This document shows positions 1 through 7,580 of a DNA stretch of 10,790 bases, piece after piece. Below the pieces are notes generated by a model that did not search any database, was not told the DNA's origin, and saw only the letters and a program-made list of their open reading frames with translations. Each line of letters opens with the position of its first letter. Within the stretch, counting starts at the first letter, position 1. A program made the position numbers and the translations under genes. Source of the DNA: Pseudodesulfovibrio sp. (GTDB taxonomy: Bacteria > Desulfobacterota > Desulfovibrionia > Desulfovibrionales > Desulfovibrionaceae); contig JAFLJW010000191.1 in NCBI GenBank assembly GCA_022712815.1, positions 1-10,790 on the forward strand. Reading direction: 5' to 3'.

Positions 1-606
1 TTTGCCGAGAAAATAGTTGTAGAAAATCGTGGCCGGGATGGCGACGAGCAACCCGATGGCCGTGGCAATAAGGGCCTCGGAAATACCGGGGGCCACGGTT
101 GCCAGAGCCGCGGACTGGGCCATGCCTATGGCGTGGAAGGAGTGCATGATACCCCAGACCGTGCCGAACAAACCGATAAAAGGAGCGGCATTGGCGCAGG
201 TCGCCAGAAACGGCAGGTTGCGGGTCAGGATGCGCATTTCCCTGGTAATGCCCTGTTTCAAGACGCGGCGCAGGGTGTCCTTGACCAAAAGGCGTTTGCG
301 TTCGCGGTTGACGTCCGCTTTTTCGAGTAGCCTGAATTCCTTGACCGCCAGCGTGGAGACACGGGCAAGGGGAGATTGTTCCCTACCGCCCAGAGTTTTG
401 AGGCCGGAGGTCAGGTCCTCGGCTGTCATGAAGGCATCGCATCCTTTCATGACCTGCTTGCGGGCCGAGCCGATGGTGAAGAATTTGAAAAAGATAATGG
501 TCCAGCTCCACACGGACATGGAAGCGAGAAAAATCAGAACCATCTTTACGGCCAGAGTCGCCCCCAGCAAGAGCGAAAGAATGTCGCTTTCAGGCATAAA
601 ATTCAT
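1..606 (-). CDS. tolQ: TolQ-type MotA/TolQ/ExbB proton channel protein (partial, 3' end outside window)
   Basis: Inner-membrane subunit of the Tol-Pal (or TonB-ExbB-like) energy-transducing complex, which uses the proton motive force to drive outer-membrane constriction or transport. The window holds 202 codons with no stop; the family is usually about 220-240 residues, so only the tail is missing. A hydrophobic segment lies at about residues 17-40. The family signature APFIGLFGTVWGIM starts at A141 in the second membrane helix, and the third helix (about 175-200) carries EALIATAIGLLVAIPA. T149 and T182 match in motif and spacing the two threonines known to be needed in E. coli TolQ (T145, T178). 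The ATG at 606 follows AGGTG with a 5-nt gap; an ATG three codons later is possible. It is divergent from HK1. tolR and other tol genes probably follow beyond the left edge (inference). ExbB is the alternative name, but the signature reads as TolQ. Confidence 0.9.
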   Translation of the reverse strand, partial: MNFMPESDILSLLLGATLAVKMVLIFLASMSVWSWTIIFFKFFTIGSARKQVMKGCDAFMTAEDLTSGLKTLGGREQSPLARVSTLAVKEFRLLEKADVNRERKRLLVKDTLRRVLKQGITREMRILTRNLPFLATCANAAPFIGLFGTVWGIMHSFHAIGMAQSAALATVAPGISEALIATAIGLLVAIPATIFYNYFLGK

Positions 607-644
607 GCGTTCACCTACTGTGCTTTAGTGGTCTGCCAAACGGG

Positions 645-674
645 AGTATTTTCCAACCTTACCGAATCTGTAAA
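645..674 (-). promoter_or_regulatory. Candidate sigma70 promoter for tolQ
   Basis: On the minus strand, TTTACA (674-669, 5/6 to the -35 consensus) is separated by 18 nt from AATACT (650-645, 4/6 to the -10 consensus). Transcription would start near 638, leaving a leader of about 30 nt before the ATG at 606. Position and spacing are plausible; the -10 is mediocre. Confidence 0.35.
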
Positions 675-807
675 CCCCGTGTAAGGAGAAAGCAAGGGGG
701 AGAACCCTTATGAATAAATCATGTTTTCAGACAGTTGCAGTCTACTTTACATGTTACGACTTCGTGTTTTAGCCAGTAGTAAAATCAGGATAAATAATTG
801 AAAGCAA

Positions 808-835
808 TTGTGTTTGCAGGTTATTTGGGGATAAA
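808..835 (+). promoter_or_regulatory. Weak candidate promoter for HK1
   Basis: TTGTGT (808-813, 3/6) lies 16 nt before GATAAA (830-835, 4/6) in the AT-rich divergent region, about 60 nt upstream of the GTG start at 898. Nothing better is visible between 700 and 897, and no clear sigma54-type site is seen, so HK1 may be weakly or conditionally transcribed. Confidence 0.2.
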
Positions 836-897
836 ACAAACAGAAGCTATACCGAGACTGCGAAAAAAATGGACGATATTTCCTATATGGGGGCATT

Positions 898-3777
898 GTG
901 CGGATATTGATTTTGGCCGGGAAAGGTGTGGATGAAACAGGAGTCTCGACACTGCTCGGTGACACCGAATGGACCATGGCTCGCTATGCGACCATTTCCC
1001 GTGGGGTCCGGCTGCTGGAAAAAGAGAAAGCTGACCTTGTGTTGCTTGCCCCGGATGAAGACGACAAGACCTGGGTCCGGGCAATTCATCGTATTTTTGA
1101 CGAATTTCAACTCCCTGTCCTGATGCTGTTTCCCAAAGGGGACGAATCTGAAAATCTGGCTTTTGGGCATGGCGTATATGATTGCTTCGAGCTTGGTGTC
1201 TCCACGCCTGGAGAGTTCACACGCAGTCTCAGGCACTTGAAGAAGCAGCTCAAACTGACAACCTTACTCGCCAAAGAGCGGGAGATGGCTGACTGGGTTG
1301 AGGAGACAGGTCGGCTTGGTAGTTGGGAAATGGGTAAAGACAGGAAAACTCATTGGTCCAAGGGTATTCGGCAGATTCTTGAGAACGGAAAAGAACATTT
1401 GAATGAAGATTTCACAAGTGTCCGCCAGTTTGTCCATCCTGGTGATCTGGATATCTACGATCAGGCCAACAAAGCGACCTTCGAAGAAGGCTGGCCGTTG
1501 GATTTCGAATACCGGGTCCATGGCGAACATGGCAAGGTTCGTCATCTGCACCTGCATCGGCGGGTGGAGCTTGATTCCGGGGGGACCATTTCCCGGATTT
1601 ACGGAATGGCTCAGGACATTTCGCAGCAAAAGGAATTTGAACATTTTCTTTTTCGGCGTGATGCCATGGTGCAGGTGGTCGGTGCCTTTGCCGGTCGTTT
1701 CCTGCGTGAAGCCGACTGGGAAGACGGTATCGACAATGCCCTGCGGGAACTTGGCAAAGCCGCAGACGTGACTCGAGCTTTCATTTTTCACAAATCTTCA
1801 GGGCAGGACGGTGCCGTAATCATGTCCATAAGGCATGAGTGGACCTCACACGATGTCGAACCGATCATCGGTCGGCCCGAGATGCAAAACCAGCCATTCT
1901 CACCCACTTACGACAGGTGGCAAGCGGCCATGCTGAGGCGCAAGGTCGTGGCTGGCCATATCCACAATTTTCAGAAAGAAGAACAAGCTATCTTTATGAC
2001 CACCGGTGCCAAATCGATTCTGGCGGTGCCGGTATTCGTTGGTTCCGAATGGTGGGGATTCATAGGCTTTTCAGAGCGTCGAGAGGAACGGGACTGGCTT
2101 CCGGTGGAAATAGAATCACTGACCATGGTGTCCAATATTTTCGGCTCTGCGATTTTGCGCAGAAGGATGGAAAACCTCCTTGTGGAGGCTAATAAATCCG
2201 CAGAGGAAGCCAAAACCATTGCCCTTGAAGCGAGCAAGGCCAAGAGCCGGTTCCTGGCAAACATGAGCCATGAAATCAGGACTCCCATCAGTGGCATCCT
2301 CGGTATGGCCGAGATGACGATCACCACAGGCCTGACCAGTGAACAGCGTGAGCATCTGGACATGATTCGTGATGCGGCCCGGTCACTTCTGGTCATTATC
2401 AACGACGTACTTGATATCTCGAAAATCGAAGCTGACAAAATGGAACTCAAGCCCGCCGATTTTGAATTCAGGGCCGAGCTTGAAACCATTGTCCGTCCAT
2501 TTGCTCCCCAGGCCGAACAAAAAGGCGTGGTCTTTCAATACAGTGTGCCGGACAATGTTCCTTCCCATGTCAATGGCGATCCCGACAGGCTGGGACAGGT
2601 GCTCATAAATCTTATCGGAAACTCCCTGAAATTCACGGAGCGCGGCCTCATTGAACTGACCGTGAAAGTGTCGGACAAGGAAAAGGGACGCACCTGCCTG
2701 TTATTCACGGTCCGGGATACTGGTGAGGGCATTAGCGGGGACAAGCTTGCCACCATTTTCGACAGCTTCACCCAGGCAGACAGTTCAATACGGAAAAAGC
2801 ATCAGGGGACAGGTCTCGGATTGACCATTTCCAAGGAACTGGTCGAGATGATGGGGGGTGCAATTGGCGTGGATAGCGAACTGGGCAAGGGGAGTATTTT
2901 TTCCTTCACCGCCTGGTTCGGAGATGTCAAAGGTCATGAAGCCATGCCCGCGCCAAAGCTGAGAACCGCGCCGAGAACCTTGCATCTGAATATCCTGCTG
3001 GCCGAGGACAACCTGCTCAACCAGAAGTTCCTGACCCATTTCCTGTCCATATTCGGACACACGATCACAGTTGCCGGGAATGGCAGCGAGGCCCTTGATA
3101 TACTGAAGGCAAAGGGCCGGGGAATTGATCTGGTGCTCATGGATATTCAAATGCCCGTAATGGGAGGCATTGAAGCGACCCAGGCCATCCGTGCATCAAA
3201 CGGCAAACGGTTTGATCCGAATATTCCTGTTATCGCGCTGACTGCATATGCCATGACAGGTGACAGGGAGCGGATGATAGCCGCCGGTATGGACGATTAT
3301 GTCAGCAAGCCGGTGGATATGAAGATATTGTCCGCAGCCATCACCCGGAACATGTCAAACAAGGGTAAAGGTCCGACACACTCCGCACCTCCCGCCTCCC
3401 GGATGGTACGGGATGAAATGGCCGAGGATGATATTCATATCGAAATTGATATGGAAAGCCTCATTGAACGGTTTGAAGGCAATATGGTCTTGCTCAAGGA
3501 AATCCTTGACCTCTTCATGGTGGAGGCCGTTGAAAAACTTGCCAGCCTCGATGCCTGTGTCAAAGAAGGCAATCCGGACAAACTGGGCGCGGCCCTGCAC
3601 TCCATCACCAATATTGCGAGCCATGTGCTGTCCATGGAAATTGTCAGGATATCCAGGGAGCTGGAGAAAAAGTGTTCCCTTGGCAAGATGAACGAAGCCC
3701 TTGAGGGAGTGGCGAAACTCCGGCCCCGTTTCGTGGCCCTTGTACAGGCCGTGGGAGAACGGGCCAAAACGTTGTAA
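898..3777 (+). CDS. Hybrid histidine kinase HK1: pseudo-REC, PAS, GAF, HisKA, HATPase, REC, HPt
   Basis: Cytoplasmic (no membrane segment seen) hybrid sensor kinase of 959 residues. Domains: receiver-like fold 1-122; PAS about 131-245; GAF about 265-420; helical linker 425-448; HisKA with H-box NMSHEIRTP (H458); HATPase about 556-675 with N575, G1 box DTGEGIS (D607) and G2 box GTGLGLTIS (from G637); receiver about 698-815 with E703/D704, phospho-acceptor D749 and K804; C-terminal HPt about 840-955 with H901. The catalytic core is intact. The N-terminal receiver lacks the acidic pair (ILILAGKG) and has A51 where the phospho-aspartate would be. The HPt motif reads HSITN rather than HSxKG. The start is GTG, preceded by GGGGG with a 4-nt gap; a stop at 832 and no other usable in-frame codon support it. 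The CBS-ACT gene follows after 89 nt. The signals bound by PAS and GAF are unknown. Confidence 0.93.
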   Translation: MRILILAGKGVDETGVSTLLGDTEWTMARYATISRGVRLLEKEKADLVLLAPDEDDKTWVRAIHRIFDEFQLPVLMLFPKGDESENLAFGHGVYDCFELGVSTPGEFTRSLRHLKKQLKLTTLLAKEREMADWVEETGRLGSWEMGKDRKTHWSKGIRQILENGKEHLNEDFTSVRQFVHPGDLDIYDQANKATFEEGWPLDFEYRVHGEHGKVRHLHLHRRVELDSGGTISRIYGMAQDISQQKEFEHFLFRRDAMVQVVGAFAGRFLREADWEDGIDNALRELGKAADVTRAFIFHKSSGQDGAVIMSIRHEWTSHDVEPIIGRPEMQNQPFSPTYDRWQAAMLRRKVVAGHIHNFQKEEQAIFMTTGAKSILAVPVFVGSEWWGFIGFSERREERDWLPVEIESLTMVSNIFGSAILRRRMENLLVEANKSAEEAKTIALEASKAKSRFLANMSHEIRTPISGILGMAEMTITTGLTSEQREHLDMIRDAARSLLVIINDVLDISKIEADKMELKPADFEFRAELETIVRPFAPQAEQKGVVFQYSVPDNVPSHVNGDPDRLGQVLINLIGNSLKFTERGLIELTVKVSDKEKGRTCLLFTVRDTGEGISGDKLATIFDSFTQADSSIRKKHQGTGLGLTISKELVEMMGGAIGVDSELGKGSIFSFTAWFGDVKGHEAMPAPKLRTAPRTLHLNILLAEDNLLNQKFLTHFLSIFGHTITVAGNGSEALDILKAKGRGIDLVLMDIQMPVMGGIEATQAIRASNGKRFDPNIPVIALTAYAMTGDRERMIAAGMDDYVSKPVDMKILSAAITRNMSNKGKGPTHSAPPASRMVRDEMAEDDIHIEIDMESLIERFEGNMVLLKEILDLFMVEAVEKLASLDACVKEGNPDKLGAALHSITNIASHVLSMEIVRISRELEKKCSLGKMNEALEGVAKLRPRFVALVQAVGERAKTL

Positions 3778-3789
3778 ATTCGTTGATCG

Positions 3790-3818
3790 TTGCATTTTAT
3801 TCGGCGAATGAGTACACT
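3790..3818 (+). promoter_or_regulatory. Candidate promoter for the CBS-ACT gene
   Basis: TTGCAT (3790-3795, 3/6) and TACACT (3813-3818, 4/6) are exactly 17 nt apart. A second possible -10, TACAAT (3821-3826, 5/6), overlaps downstream but lacks a matching -35. The spacer contains the near-perfect palindrome ATTCGGCGAAT (3799-3809), which could be an operator. The gene could also be read through from HK1, since no terminator is seen in the 89-nt gap. Confidence 0.3.
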
Positions 3819-3866
3819 TATACAATCGTTTTCATCAAAGGGAGCGACTGAGCAGGAGGGCAGATA

Positions 3867-4544
3867 ATGCTGGTCAGAGATTGGATGACGATCAATGTCA
3901 TCTCTTTGGGTGTCAATTCATCGGTTCTGGATGCCGCAGAAATTCTTCATGAAAAGAATATTCGGCAATTCCCGGTCATTGACCGGGACGCTCACCTTGT
4001 AGGCATTGTGTCTGATCGTGATATCCGCGATGCCCTGCCTTCCAAGTTCATCCCCGGCGATGGCCTGATCAAACAGGGCGGAGGATTAGCCACCCTCACC
4101 GCAAGCGATATCATGACCCTTGACCCCCTCACCGTAACTTCGAACACGGCCATGGACGCTGTTGCCGAAATTCTCGTCAAGCACAGGATCGGGGGACTGC
4201 CCGTTGTGGATAACGGAGACCTCAAGGGGATCATCACCCAGGCCGATGTACTTCGATTCTTGTGTGCGGTTTCCGGTTCCATTCGCGGCGGCACCCAGTT
4301 TGGCATCCGTCTGGCTGCCCGGCCCGGCCCCCTGGCAGAACTGCTCGGTGAATTCAAAGATATGGGTCTGGTCTTTACCAGCCTGTTCACAGCCAATGAT
4401 CCAAGGCAAGCCGGTTCAAGAAACGCTTGTATCCGTGTGGAAGATATGAGTGACAAGTCCGTGGAAGAAGTCGTCGAGGTGCTTCAGGAAAAATATGAAC
4501 TTTTATTTTATGTCAACGAAGGGATCACCGTGGACGTGAGTTAG
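3867..4544 (+). CDS. Two-CBS plus ACT domain protein (AcuB-like)
   Basis: Soluble 225-residue protein with a CBS pair followed by an ACT domain. CBS1 is about residues 3-58, ending in GIVSDRD (46-52). CBS2 is about 80-133, starting SDIMTLDP and ending GIITQAD (121-127). These G-I-x-[ST]-x-x-D endings are the usual adenine-nucleotide contact motifs of CBS pairs. The C-terminal 80 residues (FGIRLAARPGPLAELL onward) look like an ACT domain, a fold that often binds amino acids. The ATG has a strong AGGAGG (3854-3859) 7 nt upstream. Family members include AcuB-type proteins; their biochemical role is poorly settled, so I infer only ligand sensing (an adenine nucleotide and perhaps an amino acid). 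It is tail to tail with the response regulator gene, with a shared terminator between them. A tie to HK1 rests on adjacency alone. Confidence 0.9.
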   Translation: MLVRDWMTINVISLGVNSSVLDAAEILHEKNIRQFPVIDRDAHLVGIVSDRDIRDALPSKFIPGDGLIKQGGGLATLTASDIMTLDPLTVTSNTAMDAVAEILVKHRIGGLPVVDNGDLKGIITQADVLRFLCAVSGSIRGGTQFGIRLAARPGPLAELLGEFKDMGLVFTSLFTANDPRQAGSRNACIRVEDMSDKSVEEVVEVLQEKYELLFYVNEGITVDVS

Positions 4545-4607
4545 CAGAGCTTGATTGCGATGTTGCTCTCTTTACCCGTGGATACCGGAATCCTTTAGTG
4601 AGAACAA

Positions 4608-4643
4608 AACAATGGCCGTGTCCAAGTGGATACGGCCATTGTT
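4608..4643. terminator. Bidirectional intrinsic terminator between convergent genes
   Basis: A 36-nt inverted repeat has arms AACAATGGCCGT and ACGGCCATTGTT, extended inward through a G-T wobble to TCCA/TGGA, leaving a loop of about 2 nt. On the minus strand the stem runs straight into the T-rich TTGTTTTGTT, which fits a terminator for the chemoreceptor operon. The plus-strand tail (TTGTTATG) is poorer, so termination of the CBS-ACT transcript there is less certain. It sits 63 nt after the CBS-ACT stop and 96 nt after the response regulator stop. Confidence 0.8.
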
Positions 4644-4739
4644 ATGAAGCCATAGCTACGTCAAGAGTCCTTTCCTTCTGACAACGCAATCATTTGAAAA
4701 CTTTGCCAAACGGAGCAGATGGCCAATTGTCGACACGCC

Positions 4740-5108
4740 CTAGTCGGCCAGTGCGGCCTTGACCGTATCGACAAGCTTGCGCGTATCAATTGGTTTGGTA
4801 AAGGTTTCAACCACATCAAAAACATTGGCAAGTTCAACGATGGCTTCCGGATTAAAGGCCTCGCCACCGGAAATGGCAATAAATTTATGTGGGCTGTCAG
4901 ATTTTATCAATTCTCCCATGACCTGAAGACCGCCCTTTTTGGGCAGAAAAATATCGATGATGCTCAGGTCTATATCCTTTTCCTGACACATGCGAATGGC
5001 TTCCTCGCCGTCAGCAGCTTCAACCACGGCAAAGCCTTCAGCTTCAAGCACGGATTTAAGCAGTTCACGAATCATGGGGGCATCGTCTACAACCAGTATT
5101 GTCTTCAT
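4740..5108 (-). CDS. Single-domain response regulator (CheY-like receiver)
   Basis: A 122-residue stand-alone receiver with no DNA-binding or enzymatic output domain. The acidic pair is D8/D9, the phospho-acceptor D52 (SIIDIFLP), the switch serine S80 (AISGG) and the invariant lysine K105 (FTKP). The stretch between SGG and TKP is about ten residues longer than in E. coli CheY and contains NPEAIVELAN. This resembles a group of single-domain regulators with an SGG...P...A pattern that often sit beside hybrid kinases, rather than a motor-binding CheY. The ATG follows AAGGAG (5121-5116) with 7 nt spacing. It is the last gene of the minus-strand operon, 32 nt after HK2, whose HPt (H749) is the obvious phosphodonor by position. 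Its output target is not visible here; it may act by protein contact or as a phosphate sink. Confidence 0.92.
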   Translation of the reverse strand: MKTILVVDDAPMIRELLKSVLEAEGFAVVEAADGEEAIRMCQEKDIDLSIIDIFLPKKGGLQVMGELIKSDSPHKFIAISGGEAFNPEAIVELANVFDVVETFTKPIDTRKLVDTVKAALAD

Positions 5109-5140
5109 CTTCCCGCTCCTTGCGTTGCTGTATTATTCTG

Positions 5141-7564
5141 TCATTTCCCGTGAAGGGCATCCTTTATATACTCTAATGCGAATTTCACTTCAGACTCAAG
5201 GGTTTTAAACTCTCTTTTGGCTGAAGGTGTGTCTTTTTGCTTGCACAAAAACTCCATTTGCTCGGCAATGGCTCCGGCCCGTTGCGCTCCGACCGTACGG
5301 GATGAGCCTTTAATGGAATGGGCAAGACGCTTGGCGTCATCCCATTTCCGACTGGCGACATAGCCAGCCAGTTCTTCCAATTCCACAGGTACATCCCGCA
5401 GGAAAATCTCATCCATGCGGATCAGCAGGTCCTCTCGTCCTCCCAGCATATCCAGAGCGGTTGCGCGATCAAAGTCCGCTCCGTGGTCGGTTGTTTCCGC
5501 CTCTTCTGACTTAAACGTCCTCTCAACCGGGGTTTTATCTGCCACCGCATTGGCGATGGTGTTGTAAAATTCATTCATCTTGATGGGTTTGGCGATGTAA
5601 TCGTTCATCCCGGCATTGAGAAATCGTTCCCTGTCCCCCTTTAGGGCGTGGGCGGTCAGGGCCACGATGGGTATGGTCGAGTCGAGTGCGCCTGAGTTGA
5701 GATCGCGTATGGCCCTTGTGGCCGTAATGCCGTCCATGATCGGCATCTGGATGTCCATAAGCACGAGGTCAAAGTATTCATGCTTGACCGCCTCCAAAGC
5801 CTGGATGCCGTTCTCCACGGCAATGGCATCATGTCCTTGCTCTTCCAAAAGAGTTGTGACCAGCTTGCGGTTGAGGGCATTGTCATCCGCCAGCAAGACC
5901 TTGAGCTTGGGCATCTCTTTTTCATTAAAATCAATCTCAGCGCTAACATCTTCCGGGATGAAGGCCGAGTCGCCCATTTTGAGTCTGGCCGTGAAGCTGA
6001 AGGTACTCCCTTTGTTTTCCTCGCTTTTGATACGAATTCGCCCATGCATAAGCTCCACCAAGAGTTTGCAGATGGCAAGTCCGAGGCCCGTCCCCCCATG
6101 TTTTCTGGTTATGGAATCATCGGCCTGCAGAAATGATTTGAAAATGAGTTGCTGCTTGTCTCGCGAGATGCCGATACCGGTGTCGATGACAGCGACTTCG
6201 ACGGTCACTTCATCGCCAATACGAGGATTGACCGGGCCTCCGGTCATGGTGATATTAACGGTCACACCACCTTTTTCGGTAAATTTGACCGCATTGGAAA
6301 CCAGATTGATAATGACTTGACGCAGGCGCGAAGGATCGCCCAACAGAATTTTGGGGATATCATCGTCCACGTGAGCGGTCAGGGACAGGCCTTTGCTTCC
6401 GGCGTGGAGCATGTGAATATCCAGAGCGGCATCCAGAGTTTTCCTGATATCGAAATCAAGCTCTTCGAGAGCCAGCTTGTGGGCTTCAATTTTGGAAAAG
6501 TCGAGGATATCATTGATCACGGTCAACAGCGAATTGCCCGCTTCCATGACCCTCTTGAGATAGTCGTTTTTCTTGGTATCGTCTTCAACTCGCAGGGCAA
6601 GCCCGGCCATGCCCAGAACGGCATTGAGAGGTGTACGGATTTCATGACTCATGTTGGCCAGAAAAGCCGACTTGGCGCGAGTGGCCGCATCGGCCTTTTT
6701 CATTGCAGTGACAAGCCGCATGGATTTGCTGGTCAGTTCGGAGTTTGCCCGTTCCAGTTCATTGGTACGTTGCCGGACTCTGTCTTCCAGCTTGGCGTGG
6801 GCTTTTTTAAGGGCATCCTCAGCCCGTTTTCTATCCGTGATGTCGATACCCAGAACCATGATCATGCGTTCACCGGCGGAGTCAGTCATGGGGCTGCACT
6901 GAAGGTGGAAAGTCCGTCCCTTGACATCGGTCCAGTCCCATTCCACGGCCCGGTCCGTTTTCATGGCCTCCATGGGCGGACAAACGGAGCAGGAATCGCC
7001 TGAGCAATGCAGTGCGTCCTGACAGTTTTTGCCTTTCGGACTGCCAAAGTATCTGCGGAAATACCGATTGGCATACCGGATGGTCTTGTCCGGGTAGAGA
7101 TGATAGACGATGCCGGGCAGTGATTCCATGAAGAAAATCTGCCGTTGCTGCTCGCGGCGCAGGTCTTCATCTGTCCGCCTGAGAGTGGTCAGGTCCAGAG
7201 TGCTGACCGCAAGCCGCCCCACTTCCCCCCAGGGATTGATGACCGGAACAATGGAATGAACCAGAGCTCGACCACCCACTTCTTCTTCAAAGCGGATGAT
7301 TTTACCTTTTTTGATGGCTTCGTTGATTTTTGTCCTGCGGGAGTCGTTTCCCTCTTCGGGCAAAAAATCGTAGATGTTGGACTGATGCAACTTCTGGCCT
7401 GGATCAAGGCCGAACAACTTGTCCGCCGCACCATTAGCCGCCAGGACGTATCCGCTCACATCCATGACGAAAGCGGCTTCCACGGATGCATCCAAAAGAG
7501 CCCACGAGGTCTCGTCCAGAGCAACGTAGGATGTTGGCCTCACGGGTTTTTTATTCAAAGCCAT
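5141..7564 (-). CDS. Hybrid histidine kinase HK2: PAS, Cys-rich PAS, HisKA, HATPase, REC, HPt
   Basis: Soluble hybrid sensor kinase of 807 residues with no membrane segment seen. PAS1 is about 18-128. PAS2 is about 138-262 and carries four cysteines, C181, C187, C192 and C195 (spacing C-x5-C-x4-C-x2-C). A charged coiled coil (about 262-300) leads to HisKA with H-box NMSHEIRTPLN (H307). HATPase has N424, G1 box DTGIGIS (D461) and a GTGLGLAIC G2 box. The receiver has D560/D561, phospho-acceptor D604 (LVLMDIQMP) and K659. The HPt (about 698-800) has a canonical AHSIKGSS with H749. All phosphorelay residues are present, so a four-step relay ending on a separate receiver is expected. The ATG at 7564 has AAAAGG 10 nt upstream, just after the chemoreceptor stop codon. 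The chemoreceptor is 16 nt upstream and the response regulator 32 nt downstream, which indicates cotranscription. The ligand or redox signal is unknown. Confidence 0.94.
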   Translation of the reverse strand: MALNKKPVRPTSYVALDETSWALLDASVEAAFVMDVSGYVLAANGAADKLFGLDPGQKLHQSNIYDFLPEEGNDSRRTKINEAIKKGKIIRFEEEVGGRALVHSIVPVINPWGEVGRLAVSTLDLTTLRRTDEDLRREQQRQIFFMESLPGIVYHLYPDKTIRYANRYFRRYFGSPKGKNCQDALHCSGDSCSVCPPMEAMKTDRAVEWDWTDVKGRTFHLQCSPMTDSAGERMIMVLGIDITDRKRAEDALKKAHAKLEDRVRQRTNELERANSELTSKSMRLVTAMKKADAATRAKSAFLANMSHEIRTPLNAVLGMAGLALRVEDDTKKNDYLKRVMEAGNSLLTVINDILDFSKIEAHKLALEELDFDIRKTLDAALDIHMLHAGSKGLSLTAHVDDDIPKILLGDPSRLRQVIINLVSNAVKFTEKGGVTVNITMTGGPVNPRIGDEVTVEVAVIDTGIGISRDKQQLIFKSFLQADDSITRKHGGTGLGLAICKLLVELMHGRIRIKSEENKGSTFSFTARLKMGDSAFIPEDVSAEIDFNEKEMPKLKVLLADDNALNRKLVTTLLEEQGHDAIAVENGIQALEAVKHEYFDLVLMDIQMPIMDGITATRAIRDLNSGALDSTIPIVALTAHALKGDRERFLNAGMNDYIAKPIKMNEFYNTIANAVADKTPVERTFKSEEAETTDHGADFDRATALDMLGGREDLLIRMDEIFLRDVPVELEELAGYVASRKWDDAKRLAHSIKGSSRTVGAQRAGAIAEQMEFLCKQKDTPSAKREFKTLESEVKFALEYIKDALHGK

Positions 7565-7580
7565 GATGAGTTGACCTTTT

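Noticed and set aside
29..628. Open frame of 199 codons on the plus strand opposite tolQ
   Set aside because: The minus strand encodes the unmistakable TolQ signature, so the antisense frame is a shadow of a high-GC third-position pattern.
607..897. Possible small gene or RNA in the tolQ-HK1 divergent region
   Set aside because: The short frames here lack ribosome sites and recognisable content, and no stable hairpin pattern typical of an RNA gene is visible; it reads as a divergent promoter region.
3778..3866. Possible terminator after HK1
   Set aside because: Only a short 5-nt-arm palindrome without a T-run is present; it fits better as part of a promoter region.
6149..7003. Open frame of 284 codons on the plus strand opposite HK2
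   Set aside because: It overlaps the HisKA/HATPase core of HK2, whose motifs are all intact. The antisense translation shows no family signature.
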